Of a stretch of DNA of 64,000 nucleotides, positions 36,425 to 45,541 are shown piece by piece. The stretch is from the NCBI GenBank assembly GCA_030748575.1, contig JASMLR010000001.1, positions 197,900 through 261,899 of the forward strand, written 5' to 3'. Source of the stretch: Phycisphaerales bacterium (GTDB lineage: Bacteria; Planctomycetota; Phycisphaerae; Phycisphaerales; SM1A02). Position 1 is the first letter of the stretch, and every line of letters begins with the position of its first letter. A program made the position numbers and the translations under genes. Under the pieces are notes generated by a model, which was given only the letters and a program-made list of their open reading frames with translations, ran no database searches and was not told the DNA's origin.

Positions 36425-38359
36425 ATGATGTACATCAGATTGTCCGTGGCCGTCGTTCTCTCCTGCAGCTCCGCCGGATTCCCGGCCCATGATCAGGGCG
36501 TTCTGACCGACCGCCCGGAACCGCTTGCGCTTCCGATACCGATTCAGGACGACGCCTTCCTCTTCTCCGTGTTCGGTGACAGAACCGGAGGCCCGCCTGA
36601 AGGCATTGAAGTGCTGCGGCAGGCCGTCGAGGACACAAACCGCTTTGACCCGGATCTTGTGATGACCGTCGGTGATCTCGTGCAGGGCTACAACACGAGG
36701 CCCGCGTGGCTCACGCAGATGACCGAGTTCCGAACGGTCATGGCTGGCCTCGACTGTCCATGGTTCCCGGTTGCGGGCAATCATGACGTCTACTGGCGAG
36801 GCCCCGGCAGACCGTCCAATGAACATGAAGGCGACTACGAGGCCTTCTTCGGCCCGCTCTGGTACGCCTTCGATCACAAGGGCTGCCGGTTCATCGTGCT
36901 CTACACCGATGAAGGCGACCCGGAGACCGGCGAGAAGGCGTTCTCAAAGCCGGCGGCCCAGCGGATGAGTGCTGAGCAGCGAGCGTTTCTTGCGTCGGCC
37001 CTTGAAACGGCCGCCGACAAACGGCATGTCTTCGTGTTCTGCCACCACCCCAGATGGCGCGGGGGCGGATATGGCGACGATTGGGAGTCGGTACACGACC
37101 TGCTTGTGGAGGCGGGCAATGTGACAGCAGTGTTTGCCGGGCACGTCCATCAACTCCAGTCCGACGGTGTCAGGGACGGCATCGAGTACATGACGCTGGC
37201 GACCGTCGGCGGCCGGCTGTCCGACTCGAATGCCGCAGCCGGCCATCTCGATCATGTGCTGCACGTCATGGTTCGCGACGAGGGGGTGGCCCTGGCAGCC
37301 GTGCCGGTTGGCGATGTCATCGATCCGCGGGGGATGACGTCTGAGCACAACGCTGCCGTCGAACGCCTGGTGCGTTCGGCACCTGTGTTTCCTCCCATTC
37401 ACGTTGGTGGTGACGGCGTGTGTGAACAGCGGGCCGATGTCGTCCTGGCGAATCCTTGTGACGTTCCTGTGACGTGGACTGTGCAGACCGCCGCGAGCGA
37501 CGCGCGGTGGCGGGTCCGGCCTGACCACCTGCATGAGACGCTTGAACCCGGCGAGACGGTCACCATTCCCTTTTCGCTCCAGCACCCCGGGCCACTCGAC
37601 GCGGGGTGGTCGGCACCCGATCTGAAGATGAGGGTCGATTTCACAGACGACGCCGGAAACTGGCGGGTGACGGATCTGGGCACTGACACGGTGTGCGTGG
37701 CGACGGACTTGCCGGCGGCGACGCAGTCGGGCGTGCTGACGCTGGCCGGCGGAGCGTCGTCCGCTCGCGTGCCCTCCCCGTCCATTCCGCTGCCGGACGG
37801 ACCGTTCACGCTTGAGACGTGGGTGCGACCGACCGATCTCTCAGGGCGAAGGGGACTTCTCGCCAAGACGGAGGGATCGGAGTACGGACTCTTTGCATCG
37901 GACTGGAGGCCCGCGTTCTACGTGCACCTCGACGGATCCTACGCCGAGGTGGAGTCGGCGACGAAACTCACGGCCGATACATGGCACCATGTTGCCGGCG
38001 TCTTCGATGGAGCCGAGATCAGGCTGTATGTGGACGGCGTGTCTGTGGCGCGTTCAGACGCGTCCGGCGTGAGGACCCGCAACGAGTACCCGTTGGTCGT
38101 TGGCGGGGATGTGGGAAGCCGTGGCCGGTCGATTTCGTGCATTGAAGGAAGTATGGACGACGTTCGGTTGTCGGCTACGGCGAGATATACGGGCGCCGCG
38201 TTCACGCCGCCAGACACGATGCAGCCAGACGCCGACACGACGGTGCTGCTGCCATTCGACCGGGCGGTGGGCCCGTTTGCGGCAGACCGGTCCGGGAACG
38301 AGGCGCATGCGACACTGACGTCAGGCGCGGCCATCCGCGAGGGCGTTACTCGAGAGTGA
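36425..38359 (+). CDS. Secreted metallophosphoesterase with C-terminal LamG/ConA-like domain
   Basis: FSVFGDRTGG, VMTVGDLVQGY, PVAGNHDVYW, FVFCHHPRW, VFAGHVHQLQ; LamG-like PFTLETWVRPTDLSGRRGLLAKTEGSEYGLF...WHHVAGVFDGAEIRLYVDG. Confidence 0.87.
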   Translation: MMYIRLSVAVVLSCSSAGFPAHDQGVLTDRPEPLALPIPIQDDAFLFSVFGDRTGGPPEGIEVLRQAVEDTNRFDPDLVMTVGDLVQGYNTRPAWLTQMTEFRTVMAGLDCPWFPVAGNHDVYWRGPGRPSNEHEGDYEAFFGPLWYAFDHKGCRFIVLYTDEGDPETGEKAFSKPAAQRMSAEQRAFLASALETAADKRHVFVFCHHPRWRGGGYGDDWESVHDLLVEAGNVTAVFAGHVHQLQSDGVRDGIEYMTLATVGGRLSDSNAAAGHLDHVLHVMVRDEGVALAAVPVGDVIDPRGMTSEHNAAVERLVRSAPVFPPIHVGGDGVCEQRADVVLANPCDVPVTWTVQTAASDARWRVRPDHLHETLEPGETVTIPFSLQHPGPLDAGWSAPDLKMRVDFTDDAGNWRVTDLGTDTVCVATDLPAATQSGVLTLAGGASSARVPSPSIPLPDGPFTLETWVRPTDLSGRRGLLAKTEGSEYGLFASDWRPAFYVHLDGSYAEVESATKLTADTWHHVAGVFDGAEIRLYVDGVSVARSDASGVRTRNEYPLVVGGDVGSRGRSISCIEGSMDDVRLSATARYTGAAFTPPDTMQPDADTTVLLPFDRAVGPFAADRSGNEAHATLTSGAAIREGVTRE

Positions 38360-38837
38360 CAAAGCCCGTGTCGGCGTCGACGCTGACCAGGCGGGTCGAT
38401 GCGCCATAGTCGACCTGTACGGTGCGGGCGAGGCCGCCGGGAGTCTCCAGCCCGCCGAGCGGATCAAAGATGATGAGCGAGCCGCCAGGGCGAACCAACG
38501 CGCCAGCGCCAAAGGAGGCACGCCCTTCCCCGCATCTGACTGCCAGTGTGCGACCTGCGGCTCCATCATCGATCCGATCGGTGAGCGGGACGCCGGGCGC
38601 GTCAGCATCGACGATGCGCCACCCTTGTTCGTCTGCATCGATTGACAATGCAACGCGGAGGTCCGGGCGGCTCAGTGCCAGCATCTGGGCGTGCTCAAGG
38701 TCGGACGCCAGCAGCCGGGCTGTTGCGTCGGTCGTGACGCTGTCGCCGCGTACGGCCATCGGCATGAGCAGCGCGCCAAGAATCGCAAGGATGGCTACTA
38801 CGAGCATCAATTCAAGGAGCGTCAGCCCTCGTCGCAT
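38346..38837 (-). CDS. Type II secretion/type IV pilin-like pseudopilin (GspH-like)
   Basis: MRRGLTLLELMLVVAILAILGALLMP N-terminal methylation motif; start overlaps preceding stop (TGATG). Confidence 0.75.
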   Translation of the reverse strand: MRRGLTLLELMLVVAILAILGALLMPMAVRGDSVTTDATARLLASDLEHAQMLALSRPDLRVALSIDADEQGWRIVDADAPGVPLTDRIDDGAAGRTLAVRCGEGRASFGAGALVRPGGSLIIFDPLGGLETPGGLARTVQVDYGASTRLVSVDADTGFVTLE

Positions 38838-40336
38838 CACGGTTGCTCCTGCCCGTCGGCGGCGGCCAGTGCTGCTGCTTCCCACGCCCCGGTATCGCCA
38901 CCGCACCGCGTCATGGCCAACTCCACGGGGACCGGCCGGTGGACCCACCATCCGTCGACGGGCGACGTGATCGCTGTGTCACGAGGCCGCGAGAGCAAGT
39001 CGGAGAGCCGTTGAATCATGTCCGCCCGGCCGGCCGTATCGAGCCCGTCGTCGTGAAGGTCCATGAGATCAAGTCGGTCGACCAGTTCGGCCAGCGGCTC
39101 CAGCCCCCGACCCGACTCCGTTCGGTGGTCGAAGAACAGGCGGGCGCCGCGGCGAAGACGCAGCGACCTCCCGGCGACCCGACCAAGAAGTGTCGACCGA
39201 TTGATGTCGATTTCGGCAGCCGGTGCTTCGATCACGCCTTGAACCAGGCTGCACCGCTCGATCTCCCACTCCTGATCGTCGGCATCGATCGGCGCGGTGA
39301 TGAGGATGTTGTCGGGGTTCACCCAGGTGACCTGATTCTGGCGCCACGTCCCCCAGTGCGGGCCGTCGTTCTGCCGCGTGCCGATGACCGCGTCGCGCAC
39401 GCGGAGATCGCCCGCGACGATCAGCCGAAGCGTGACGCCCTCTGCGACTTCGATGGCGCTGTGGGGGTGCATCTCAAAGTCGCCGGCTACTCGAACGGTG
39501 CAATCCTGTTCGATGGTTACCGTGGCATGTCGGTCGATCGTCAGGTCGCCAGTCACGGCGCGATCCCCACGCACCACGACCGTGGCATGGTCGTCGACGT
39601 GCACATCTGTTGGATCGGTGTCATTCTCCATGGCGGGGGGGAGGACCCGCTGCGCCAGCCCAATGGGGCCGAGGATGGTGGGGAGCGCCGTCGGGGACGC
39701 GTCGCCGCCGGAGGCCCAGCCGCTGTGGTGGTCAACGTGCATGCGAAGTTCGCCGTTACGCACGTCCCGCTGCGTGCGACCCGAGAGAGACACATCTCCC
39801 AGTGAGGCCAGAACCCGAGCCCCTCGGCCCGATCCGTTCCAGGACTGCACACGGGCCTGAGCGCCGATCTGAAGATCTTCGGTTGCGTACATGGCGTACC
39901 CGGACAGATCGGACGCGGTGTCCTCATCGAAGGGGTGGACGGTGGCCAGCCCGCCCGCCGTCTGCGTCATTCCGCCGACGGTCGAAGTGGCCTCGAGCCG
40001 GACCAGATTGGTTGCCAGCGTGGGGGGTTCGCCCGTCACTTCGTCCAGAACGCGGACGTCGACCGTGCCATTGTCCATGACGTGCCCCCGGACAATCCAG
40101 CCATCATCATGCACGCTTCGCCAGGGTGCTTCGGATTCAAGAATCGCGACGGTCATTTCCAGCCCGCTCTGCGCCGCAGCGCGTGCCGCGGATGCGCGCG
40201 AGGCATTTGATGCCACCAGCGTGGAATTGTCCTGCGCGGCCAGCCAGCCGAGGACCAGTGTCATGGCGGTCGCCATGGCGACCAGCACCATGAGCAGGGC
40301 AGCGCCGCGGCGCCTTCGTGGTACGGGTCGAGTCAC
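38837..40336 (-). CDS. PilX/GspK-like pseudopilin with internal beta-helix/bactofilin-like region
   Basis: RRRRGAALLMVLVAMATAMTLVLGWLAAQ; interior DDHATVVVRGDRAVTGDLTIDRHATVTIEQDCTVRVAGDFEMHPHSAIEVAEGVTLRLIVAGDLRVRDAVIG. Confidence 0.6.
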   Translation of the reverse strand: MTRPVPRRRRGAALLMVLVAMATAMTLVLGWLAAQDNSTLVASNASRASAARAAAQSGLEMTVAILESEAPWRSVHDDGWIVRGHVMDNGTVDVRVLDEVTGEPPTLATNLVRLEATSTVGGMTQTAGGLATVHPFDEDTASDLSGYAMYATEDLQIGAQARVQSWNGSGRGARVLASLGDVSLSGRTQRDVRNGELRMHVDHHSGWASGGDASPTALPTILGPIGLAQRVLPPAMENDTDPTDVHVDDHATVVVRGDRAVTGDLTIDRHATVTIEQDCTVRVAGDFEMHPHSAIEVAEGVTLRLIVAGDLRVRDAVIGTRQNDGPHWGTWRQNQVTWVNPDNILITAPIDADDQEWEIERCSLVQGVIEAPAAEIDINRSTLLGRVAGRSLRLRRGARLFFDHRTESGRGLEPLAELVDRLDLMDLHDDGLDTAGRADMIQRLSDLLSRPRDTAITSPVDGWWVHRPVPVELAMTRCGGDTGAWEAAALAAADGQEQP

Positions 40337-40965
40337 GGCGTCTCCTCCGTCGGTGGGTCATGCATGCGAATGGAATCGCCCAGGCTGTGTTGAAACGTGT
40401 TGTCCGCGACCGCGAGCGTGAAGGTCGCTTCGACGGTGCGTTGGTCCATCGAGGCGGCCCGGCGAGACTGGGCCGAACGGCCGCCGGGTGTGTTGAACGC
40501 CCACTCGGGTACACCGTGAATCAGGTCCAGCGACCCGGACCGGATGGTCGCCATGAGTTCGAGTTGCCGCAGTTGATCCCACCAGTCCACGGCGGTCGGG
40601 TTGGCGTATGGCTCATCAAGAACGTTCTGGGGGTCTGTGAGCCACTGGATCATGACGCGATCGTCGTCATCATCATGATGCACCCACCGGACTTCGGTGG
40701 CGTCTATGGCGTCGTCACCATCGGCATCTTCAAGCCACAACACGAGCCGGGAGGCCTCGCAGTCAAGGAGGCATCGACACCGCGTGACGTAGGACGAGAG
40801 CCGCGCCTGAGACAGGCCGGCCCGGAGCGTGGAACTCCGCGTGTCGTGGTGATCGATCATGCCTGCCGACAGCGACGACATCATGGCCGTGACGCCGGCG
40901 CCCACCATGCCGGTGATCGCGATCGCCAGAAGCGTTTCCAGCAGTGTCATGCCTCGTCGTGTCAC
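40333..40965 (-). CDS. Pseudopilin (GspJ-like)
   Basis: GTG start VTRRGMTLLETLLAIAITGMVGAGVTAMMS; GTGA overlap with 40962 stop. Confidence 0.7.
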   Translation of the reverse strand: MTRRGMTLLETLLAIAITGMVGAGVTAMMSSLSAGMIDHHDTRSSTLRAGLSQARLSSYVTRCRCLLDCEASRLVLWLEDADGDDAIDATEVRWVHHDDDDDRVMIQWLTDPQNVLDEPYANPTAVDWWDQLRQLELMATIRSGSLDLIHGVPEWAFNTPGGRSAQSRRAASMDQRTVEATFTLAVADNTFQHSLGDSIRMHDPPTEETP

Positions 40966-41504
40966 TGCGGCACCTCCGCAAGAACCTGTGGGAGTGGGAG
41001 GAAGCGGTTGAGGCGGTGCAGCGATCGATCTTCCTCGTCTCTGGCCTCGATGGAGACGTCGACGCCGTACACGGCGGCGCCCAACGGGGGCGGGACGAAG
41101 TGCAGCCGCCGCTCTATGGCGACGCGAAGGGAGCATGACTGGTAGCCATCGGGAAGCAGCGGGAGCAGTGGATTGCGGCCCGCCCTGATGTTGCCCGGTT
41201 CCTCCATATGCCCGTCCCAGCCGCCAGTGTCGGCCGGCGTTGTGAAGTGGCTGAACCACGCCTCACCGTCAGAAAATTCGTCCGGACTGATTCCGGTAAT
41301 CCTCGCCATCAGCATGTCGCATGCGAGCGTGGCGGACACACCGCGCCGGGCGGCATCGCTCTGGGCTGCGCCGGCGGATACGGCTGACATGACGGCCGTG
41401 ACCACGATCACCAGGATCGCGGACGCAAGCAGGGCCTCAAGCAGGGTGAGGCCACGGCGGGCACCAGGTGGCGTGTGAGCCAGCGTGGAGGCGGGGCAGA
41501 CCAT
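40962..41504 (-). CDS. Pseudopilin (GspI-like)
   Basis: Start MVCPASTLAHTPPGARRGLTLLEALLASAILVIVVTAVMSAVSAG. Confidence 0.7.
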   Translation of the reverse strand: MVCPASTLAHTPPGARRGLTLLEALLASAILVIVVTAVMSAVSAGAAQSDAARRGVSATLACDMLMARITGISPDEFSDGEAWFSHFTTPADTGGWDGHMEEPGNIRAGRNPLLPLLPDGYQSCSLRVAIERRLHFVPPPLGAAVYGVDVSIEARDEEDRSLHRLNRFLPLPQVLAEVPQ

Positions 41505-41643
41505 CACTCCAAGGTCGGATTCGCCGGCGGCCCAACCCAGCGAAAGTGTGAGCGGGCTCGCTACGCCCGCAGCAGGATCCGGCACAACCCGCACAGGCCG
41601 CATCCGGGAGGCACGCCGGGGGCAGGTCGGGGATACTGTCCGG

Positions 41644-43272
41644 ATGCCGTACAGGCTCTTCTGGTACACGACGGTCGACCTGCTTCGGGTCATCTGCTTC
41701 GCGGCCGCCGTTCTGGCGGTGGTGACGGCATTTGGGGCCGTTATCAAGCCATTGAGCGGCGATGCGCCCCTCTCCGCAGTTCAGGCGATCAAGTACGTCG
41801 GCTTGTCGTTGATTCCGATGATGCAGTACGCCCTGCCGTTTGCGGCAGGATTCGGCGCGACGATCGTCTTCCACCGGATGGCGTCCGAGAACGAGATCAT
41901 GGCCATGTCGGTCGTGGGCATGCGGTACCGATCGATTCTCGCGCCCGTGCTTGCGATCGGCCTGGCGTTGGCGATTCTGATGGCGATCCTGGTCCAGTCG
42001 GTCATTCCGCGGGTCTATGCGGTGATGGGCCGCGTGATCGCGGGGGACGTCACGGCCCTGTTCGAGCACGCCGTGCATCAGGGCACGCCCGTTCGATTTG
42101 GCGACATGGAGATCTGGGCGGAGTCCATGCGGGTGCAGGCCGAGCCCTCCGGCTCGGATGCCACGGAGCGGATCGAGCTGACTGGAATGGTCGCGGCCAG
42201 AATGGGCCCCGACGGCTCGATCGAGTCGGACGTATCGGCCTCCGGGGCGGTGCTGGACCTGTACGAGCGTGAGGGCATCATGCTCATTCGGATGGCCATG
42301 GACGACGCGGTGTCATGGGAGGCGGCCGCGGGCAATCTCCGAGGATTCCCCCGGCTCGAACCCACCCACGCCATCCCGGTTCCGCTGCCTGAACGGACCG
42401 AGCCCATGGCCATGACCGGCTCGGAACTCAAGGCCGTGGACGCTGATCCCGCCAGATACCCCGCGATCGCGTCGCAGTATGCGCGGCTCGACGACACGCT
42501 GCGTCAGATGCGGCAGCGAGAGGACATGGATCGGCGGCTCCAGGCTGACGGGGAGGTCACGCTTCCCGTGGCCGATCGGACCGGGCACACCTGGCGGATC
42601 GACGCTGCGCGATTGAAAGGTGGCGTGCTGCGGGGCGGGAAGCATGCCCCGGTACGCATCACGGAGGTGGACGCGGACGGGACGGCGGTCCGCGCCTTTC
42701 TGCCTCAGCGGGCGCTGCTGACGCTACAGGACGGAGGGCTGGATGGACGCGACCGCAGGTTGGCATTGACCATGGAGGATGTCGAGGTTCGCGATCCCCC
42801 CGACGCGGCCCGCCCCAACCAACGGGCGGCTGTGACCATTGCCAACCTCCGCCCCTTCGGGACCGACCAGAATGGTGAGGACGCCGAGCCGGCGGCCCTG
42901 CTCGAAGCGGCCGAAGCCGCGGCCGGCCGCTCGAAGGCGGTTGCGGCCTCCCTCCGAGGGATCGAACGGTCCACACGCAGTCTTCATGGCCAGGTGACCA
43001 GCCGGCTCTGGCGTCGATGGGCCATGGCTGTGACGGCGGGGCTGCTGCCCATTCTTGGGGCGATCCTCGCCCTGAACATGCGGGCTGCTCAGCCGCTGGC
43101 CATCTATCTGGTCGGCTTTGTCCCGGCACTGCTCAATCTGGTGCTGATCTCGGGAGGGGGCGGGTTCATCCGGCAGGGTGACCCGATGTCCGGGCTCGTC
43201 GTCATGTGGAGCGGCAACGTCGTGCTCGCGGCGATTGCGGCGGTCGGCTGGTGGAGGCTTGCCAGGCACTGA
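41644..43272 (+). CDS. LptF/LptG-family (YjgP/YjgQ) permease
   Basis: MPYRLFWYTTVDLLRVICFAAAVLAVVTAFGA...FHRMASENEIMAMSVVGMRYRSILAPVLAIGL; C-terminal TM helices. Confidence 0.85.
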   Translation: MPYRLFWYTTVDLLRVICFAAAVLAVVTAFGAVIKPLSGDAPLSAVQAIKYVGLSLIPMMQYALPFAAGFGATIVFHRMASENEIMAMSVVGMRYRSILAPVLAIGLALAILMAILVQSVIPRVYAVMGRVIAGDVTALFEHAVHQGTPVRFGDMEIWAESMRVQAEPSGSDATERIELTGMVAARMGPDGSIESDVSASGAVLDLYEREGIMLIRMAMDDAVSWEAAAGNLRGFPRLEPTHAIPVPLPERTEPMAMTGSELKAVDADPARYPAIASQYARLDDTLRQMRQREDMDRRLQADGEVTLPVADRTGHTWRIDAARLKGGVLRGGKHAPVRITEVDADGTAVRAFLPQRALLTLQDGGLDGRDRRLALTMEDVEVRDPPDAARPNQRAAVTIANLRPFGTDQNGEDAEPAALLEAAEAAAGRSKAVAASLRGIERSTRSLHGQVTSRLWRRWAMAVTAGLLPILGAILALNMRAAQPLAIYLVGFVPALLNLVLISGGGGFIRQGDPMSGLVVMWSGNVVLAAIAAVGWWRLARH

Positions 43273-43275
43273 ACC

Positions 43276-44391
43276 ATGACGAGACTCGACCGTCACATTG
43301 CCGCTCGCGTGCTGCTCAACTTTGTGCTGCTGTTTGCTGCCCTGTACCTGTTTGCGGCGACCGTGGACATCATTCTGAATCTGGATGAGTTCACTAAAGC
43401 GGCCGAGCGGGATCTGAGCGAGGATTCGGGCTGGCTGAGCAGGCTGGCGCTGGCCATGTACTACGCCGCGAACTACCACCTTCCCCAACTCTTCCAGTTC
43501 TATGCGTGGCTGTACGGCGTCGTACTCATTGGCGCCGCGGCGTTCACGCTCTCACAGATGAGCAGGCACCGGGAACTGGTCGCCATCGCGGCGTGCGGCA
43601 TGAGCCTGCGAAGGGTGGCCGCGCCGATTCTGGGGGTCGCGGTTGCGATGGGCGGTCTGCAGATCCTGAATCAGGAGTTCATGCTGCCCCGGCTGGCGCC
43701 GCTGCTGCTCAGAACCCACAAGCACGCGATGCAGGAGGCGGTCGATGCGTTTCCGGTGAAGTTCACCGACGACGCGGATGGCAACCTCCTTCAGGCGGCC
43801 TCCTTCGATCCCGGCACCGAGACCCTCAGGTCGCCCGGCTTCATTCAGCGAGATGAGGCCGGCCGCACGACGCACCGATGGTGGGCAACGGAGGCTCAGT
43901 GGAACGAGGCGGAGGGGGGCTGGGATCTCGTCGATGGGCGGGTCGTTGAGATCGCGCCCGACGGACGGGGCTCCACGACCGCAGCGGCCACACCATTCCT
44001 GAAGACCGATCTCTCGCCGGTTCGGCTGACCATGCGTCGATACGGCCAGATTGCCGGGATGCTGTCGCTCGGCCAGATCAGTGACATGCTTCGGTGGCCC
44101 GATGCCCGCGAGGCGGCGGCGCTGCGGCGAAGTGCGGTGTCGCGATTCGCCGTCGTGGCGCTCAATGTTCTGATTCTGATGATCGGACTTCCGTTCTTTC
44201 TGGATCGAGAGCCGGGGGGGCAGTTTGCGCGGGCCATTCGGTGCGCCGCAGTCGTGCTGCCCGTCTACTTCACGGCGGCCGGCATCATGCTCGTGCCGCT
44301 GGGATTCGCAGGGCCGCTGGTGGGGGTGCTCATTCCCGTCCTGGTGCTGCTCCCCATCGCGATGGCTCGAATGGGTCTGGTCAGAACCTGA
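43276..44391 (+). CDS. LptF/LptG-family (YjgP/YjgQ) permease
   Basis: MTRLDRHIAARVLLNFVLLFAALYLFAATVDIILNLDEF...LSQMSRHRELVAIAACGMSLRRVAAPILGVAV. Confidence 0.85.
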   Translation: MTRLDRHIAARVLLNFVLLFAALYLFAATVDIILNLDEFTKAAERDLSEDSGWLSRLALAMYYAANYHLPQLFQFYAWLYGVVLIGAAAFTLSQMSRHRELVAIAACGMSLRRVAAPILGVAVAMGGLQILNQEFMLPRLAPLLLRTHKHAMQEAVDAFPVKFTDDADGNLLQAASFDPGTETLRSPGFIQRDEAGRTTHRWWATEAQWNEAEGGWDLVDGRVVEIAPDGRGSTTAAATPFLKTDLSPVRLTMRRYGQIAGMLSLGQISDMLRWPDAREAAALRRSAVSRFAVVALNVLILMIGLPFFLDREPGGQFARAIRCAAVVLPVYFTAAGIMLVPLGFAGPLVGVLIPVLVLLPIAMARMGLVRT

Positions 44392-44602
44392 TTCCGTATG
44401 CGGCTCATCATTCCCGGACCCACACCCACGCCGCCGGCGTGGTTGGAGTCGCGAGGCCCTTCGGGCCGACAAAGGATCGCCGGCCCGTGCCAATGCGGGT
44501 TGGCGTCGCTTCGCGGGCGGTGACCGGCTGCGGAGGCGAGGGGCAGGATGCCCGCCCGATGCGTCGGGTCTGAGCGGAGGCGCCGGTCACGAGGAGTGCC
44601 GC

Positions 44603-45055
44603 ATGCGGGTCCACACCACGCGATTCGGTGCCGTCGAAGTCGGTGAAGACCGGCTCCTCGACTTCCCGACAGGGCTGCTTGGTTTCTCCAGTTTCACGCG
44701 GTTCGCACTGTTGCAGCCTGACGAAGACGGCGTCTTCTACTGGCTGCAGTCGGTTGACTCGGCCGAGTTGGCGTTTGTCGTGACCGACCCCAGTCGTTGG
44801 TGCGATGAGTACGAGGCGACCGTGCGGCGAGAGCACATGGACCTGCTCGAACTCGACGAAGTGGTCGATGCGAGAGTTTTCGTCATCGTGAACAAGTATG
44901 ACGACACATTGACGGCGAATCTCCAGGGGCCTCTGGTCGTCAATCTGCGGAACCGCAGGGGCATGCAGATTGTCCTTTCGGATCAGCGATGGACCACCAG
45001 GTGGGAAATCGCCCGGCTCCAGCAGCCTGCTTCTCCGCAACGCGCCACCGCCTGA
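44603..45055 (+). CDS. fliW: Flagellar assembly factor FliW (CsrA antagonist)
   Basis: MRVHTTRFGAVEVGEDRLLDFPTGLLGFSSFTRFALL...FYWLQSVDSAELAFVVTDP...LTANLQGPLVVNLRNRRGMQIVL. Confidence 0.9.
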   Translation: MRVHTTRFGAVEVGEDRLLDFPTGLLGFSSFTRFALLQPDEDGVFYWLQSVDSAELAFVVTDPSRWCDEYEATVRREHMDLLELDEVVDARVFVIVNKYDDTLTANLQGPLVVNLRNRRGMQIVLSDQRWTTRWEIARLQQPASPQRATA

Positions 45056-45085
45056 CTTTTCTGCCAGATCAAGGGAGCCTGCTCC

Positions 45086-45301
45086 ATGCTCGTGCTGTCA
45101 CGTCGCCGGGAAGAGTCGATCGTCATCGGCGAAGATATTCAGATCACCATCGTCGATGTGCGTGGTGACAAGGTACGACTGGGCATCGAGGCGCCTGCGT
45201 CGGTGTGCGTACACCGCAAGGAACTTCGAGAGGCAATCCGCCGCGAAAACGAGCAGGCTTCGGGGATCGACCAACTGCCTTCGGTGAACCGCAGCGCGTG
45301 A
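45086..45301 (+). CDS. csrA: Carbon storage regulator CsrA
   Basis: MLVLSRRREESIVIGEDIQITIVDVRGDKVRLGIEAPASVCVHRKELREAI. Confidence 0.95.
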   Translation: MLVLSRRREESIVIGEDIQITIVDVRGDKVRLGIEAPASVCVHRKELREAIRRENEQASGIDQLPSVNRSA

Positions 45302-45314
45302 GTTCTCTGGCCGG

Positions 45315-45530
45315 CTAGTGCCCGCACCCGCACCCGCCGCCGCAGCATCCTCCGGAGGGTGGTGTGCGTTCGGGGGCCGCCGCGGCGTCGACCGAGAACA
45401 GGCTCTGGACCCGCTCCCAGGTTCGGCCCCGGCCTTCGGGGTCATCGACCGGTGCGTCGGCGTCCCGCATGGGGCGAAGCAGCGTCAGGAGCGACCCGTC
45501 TTCAACGCATCTGTACTCATAGAGCGGCAT
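45315..45530 (-). CDS. FmdB-like small protein with degenerate zinc ribbon and CCGGGCGCGH tail
   Basis: MPLYEYRCVEDGSLLTLLRPMRDADAP...PSGGCCGGGCGCGH. Confidence 0.65.
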   Translation of the reverse strand: MPLYEYRCVEDGSLLTLLRPMRDADAPVDDPEGRGRTWERVQSLFSVDAAAAPERTPPSGGCCGGGCGCGH

Positions 45531-45541
45531 CGCGGGGCTCC

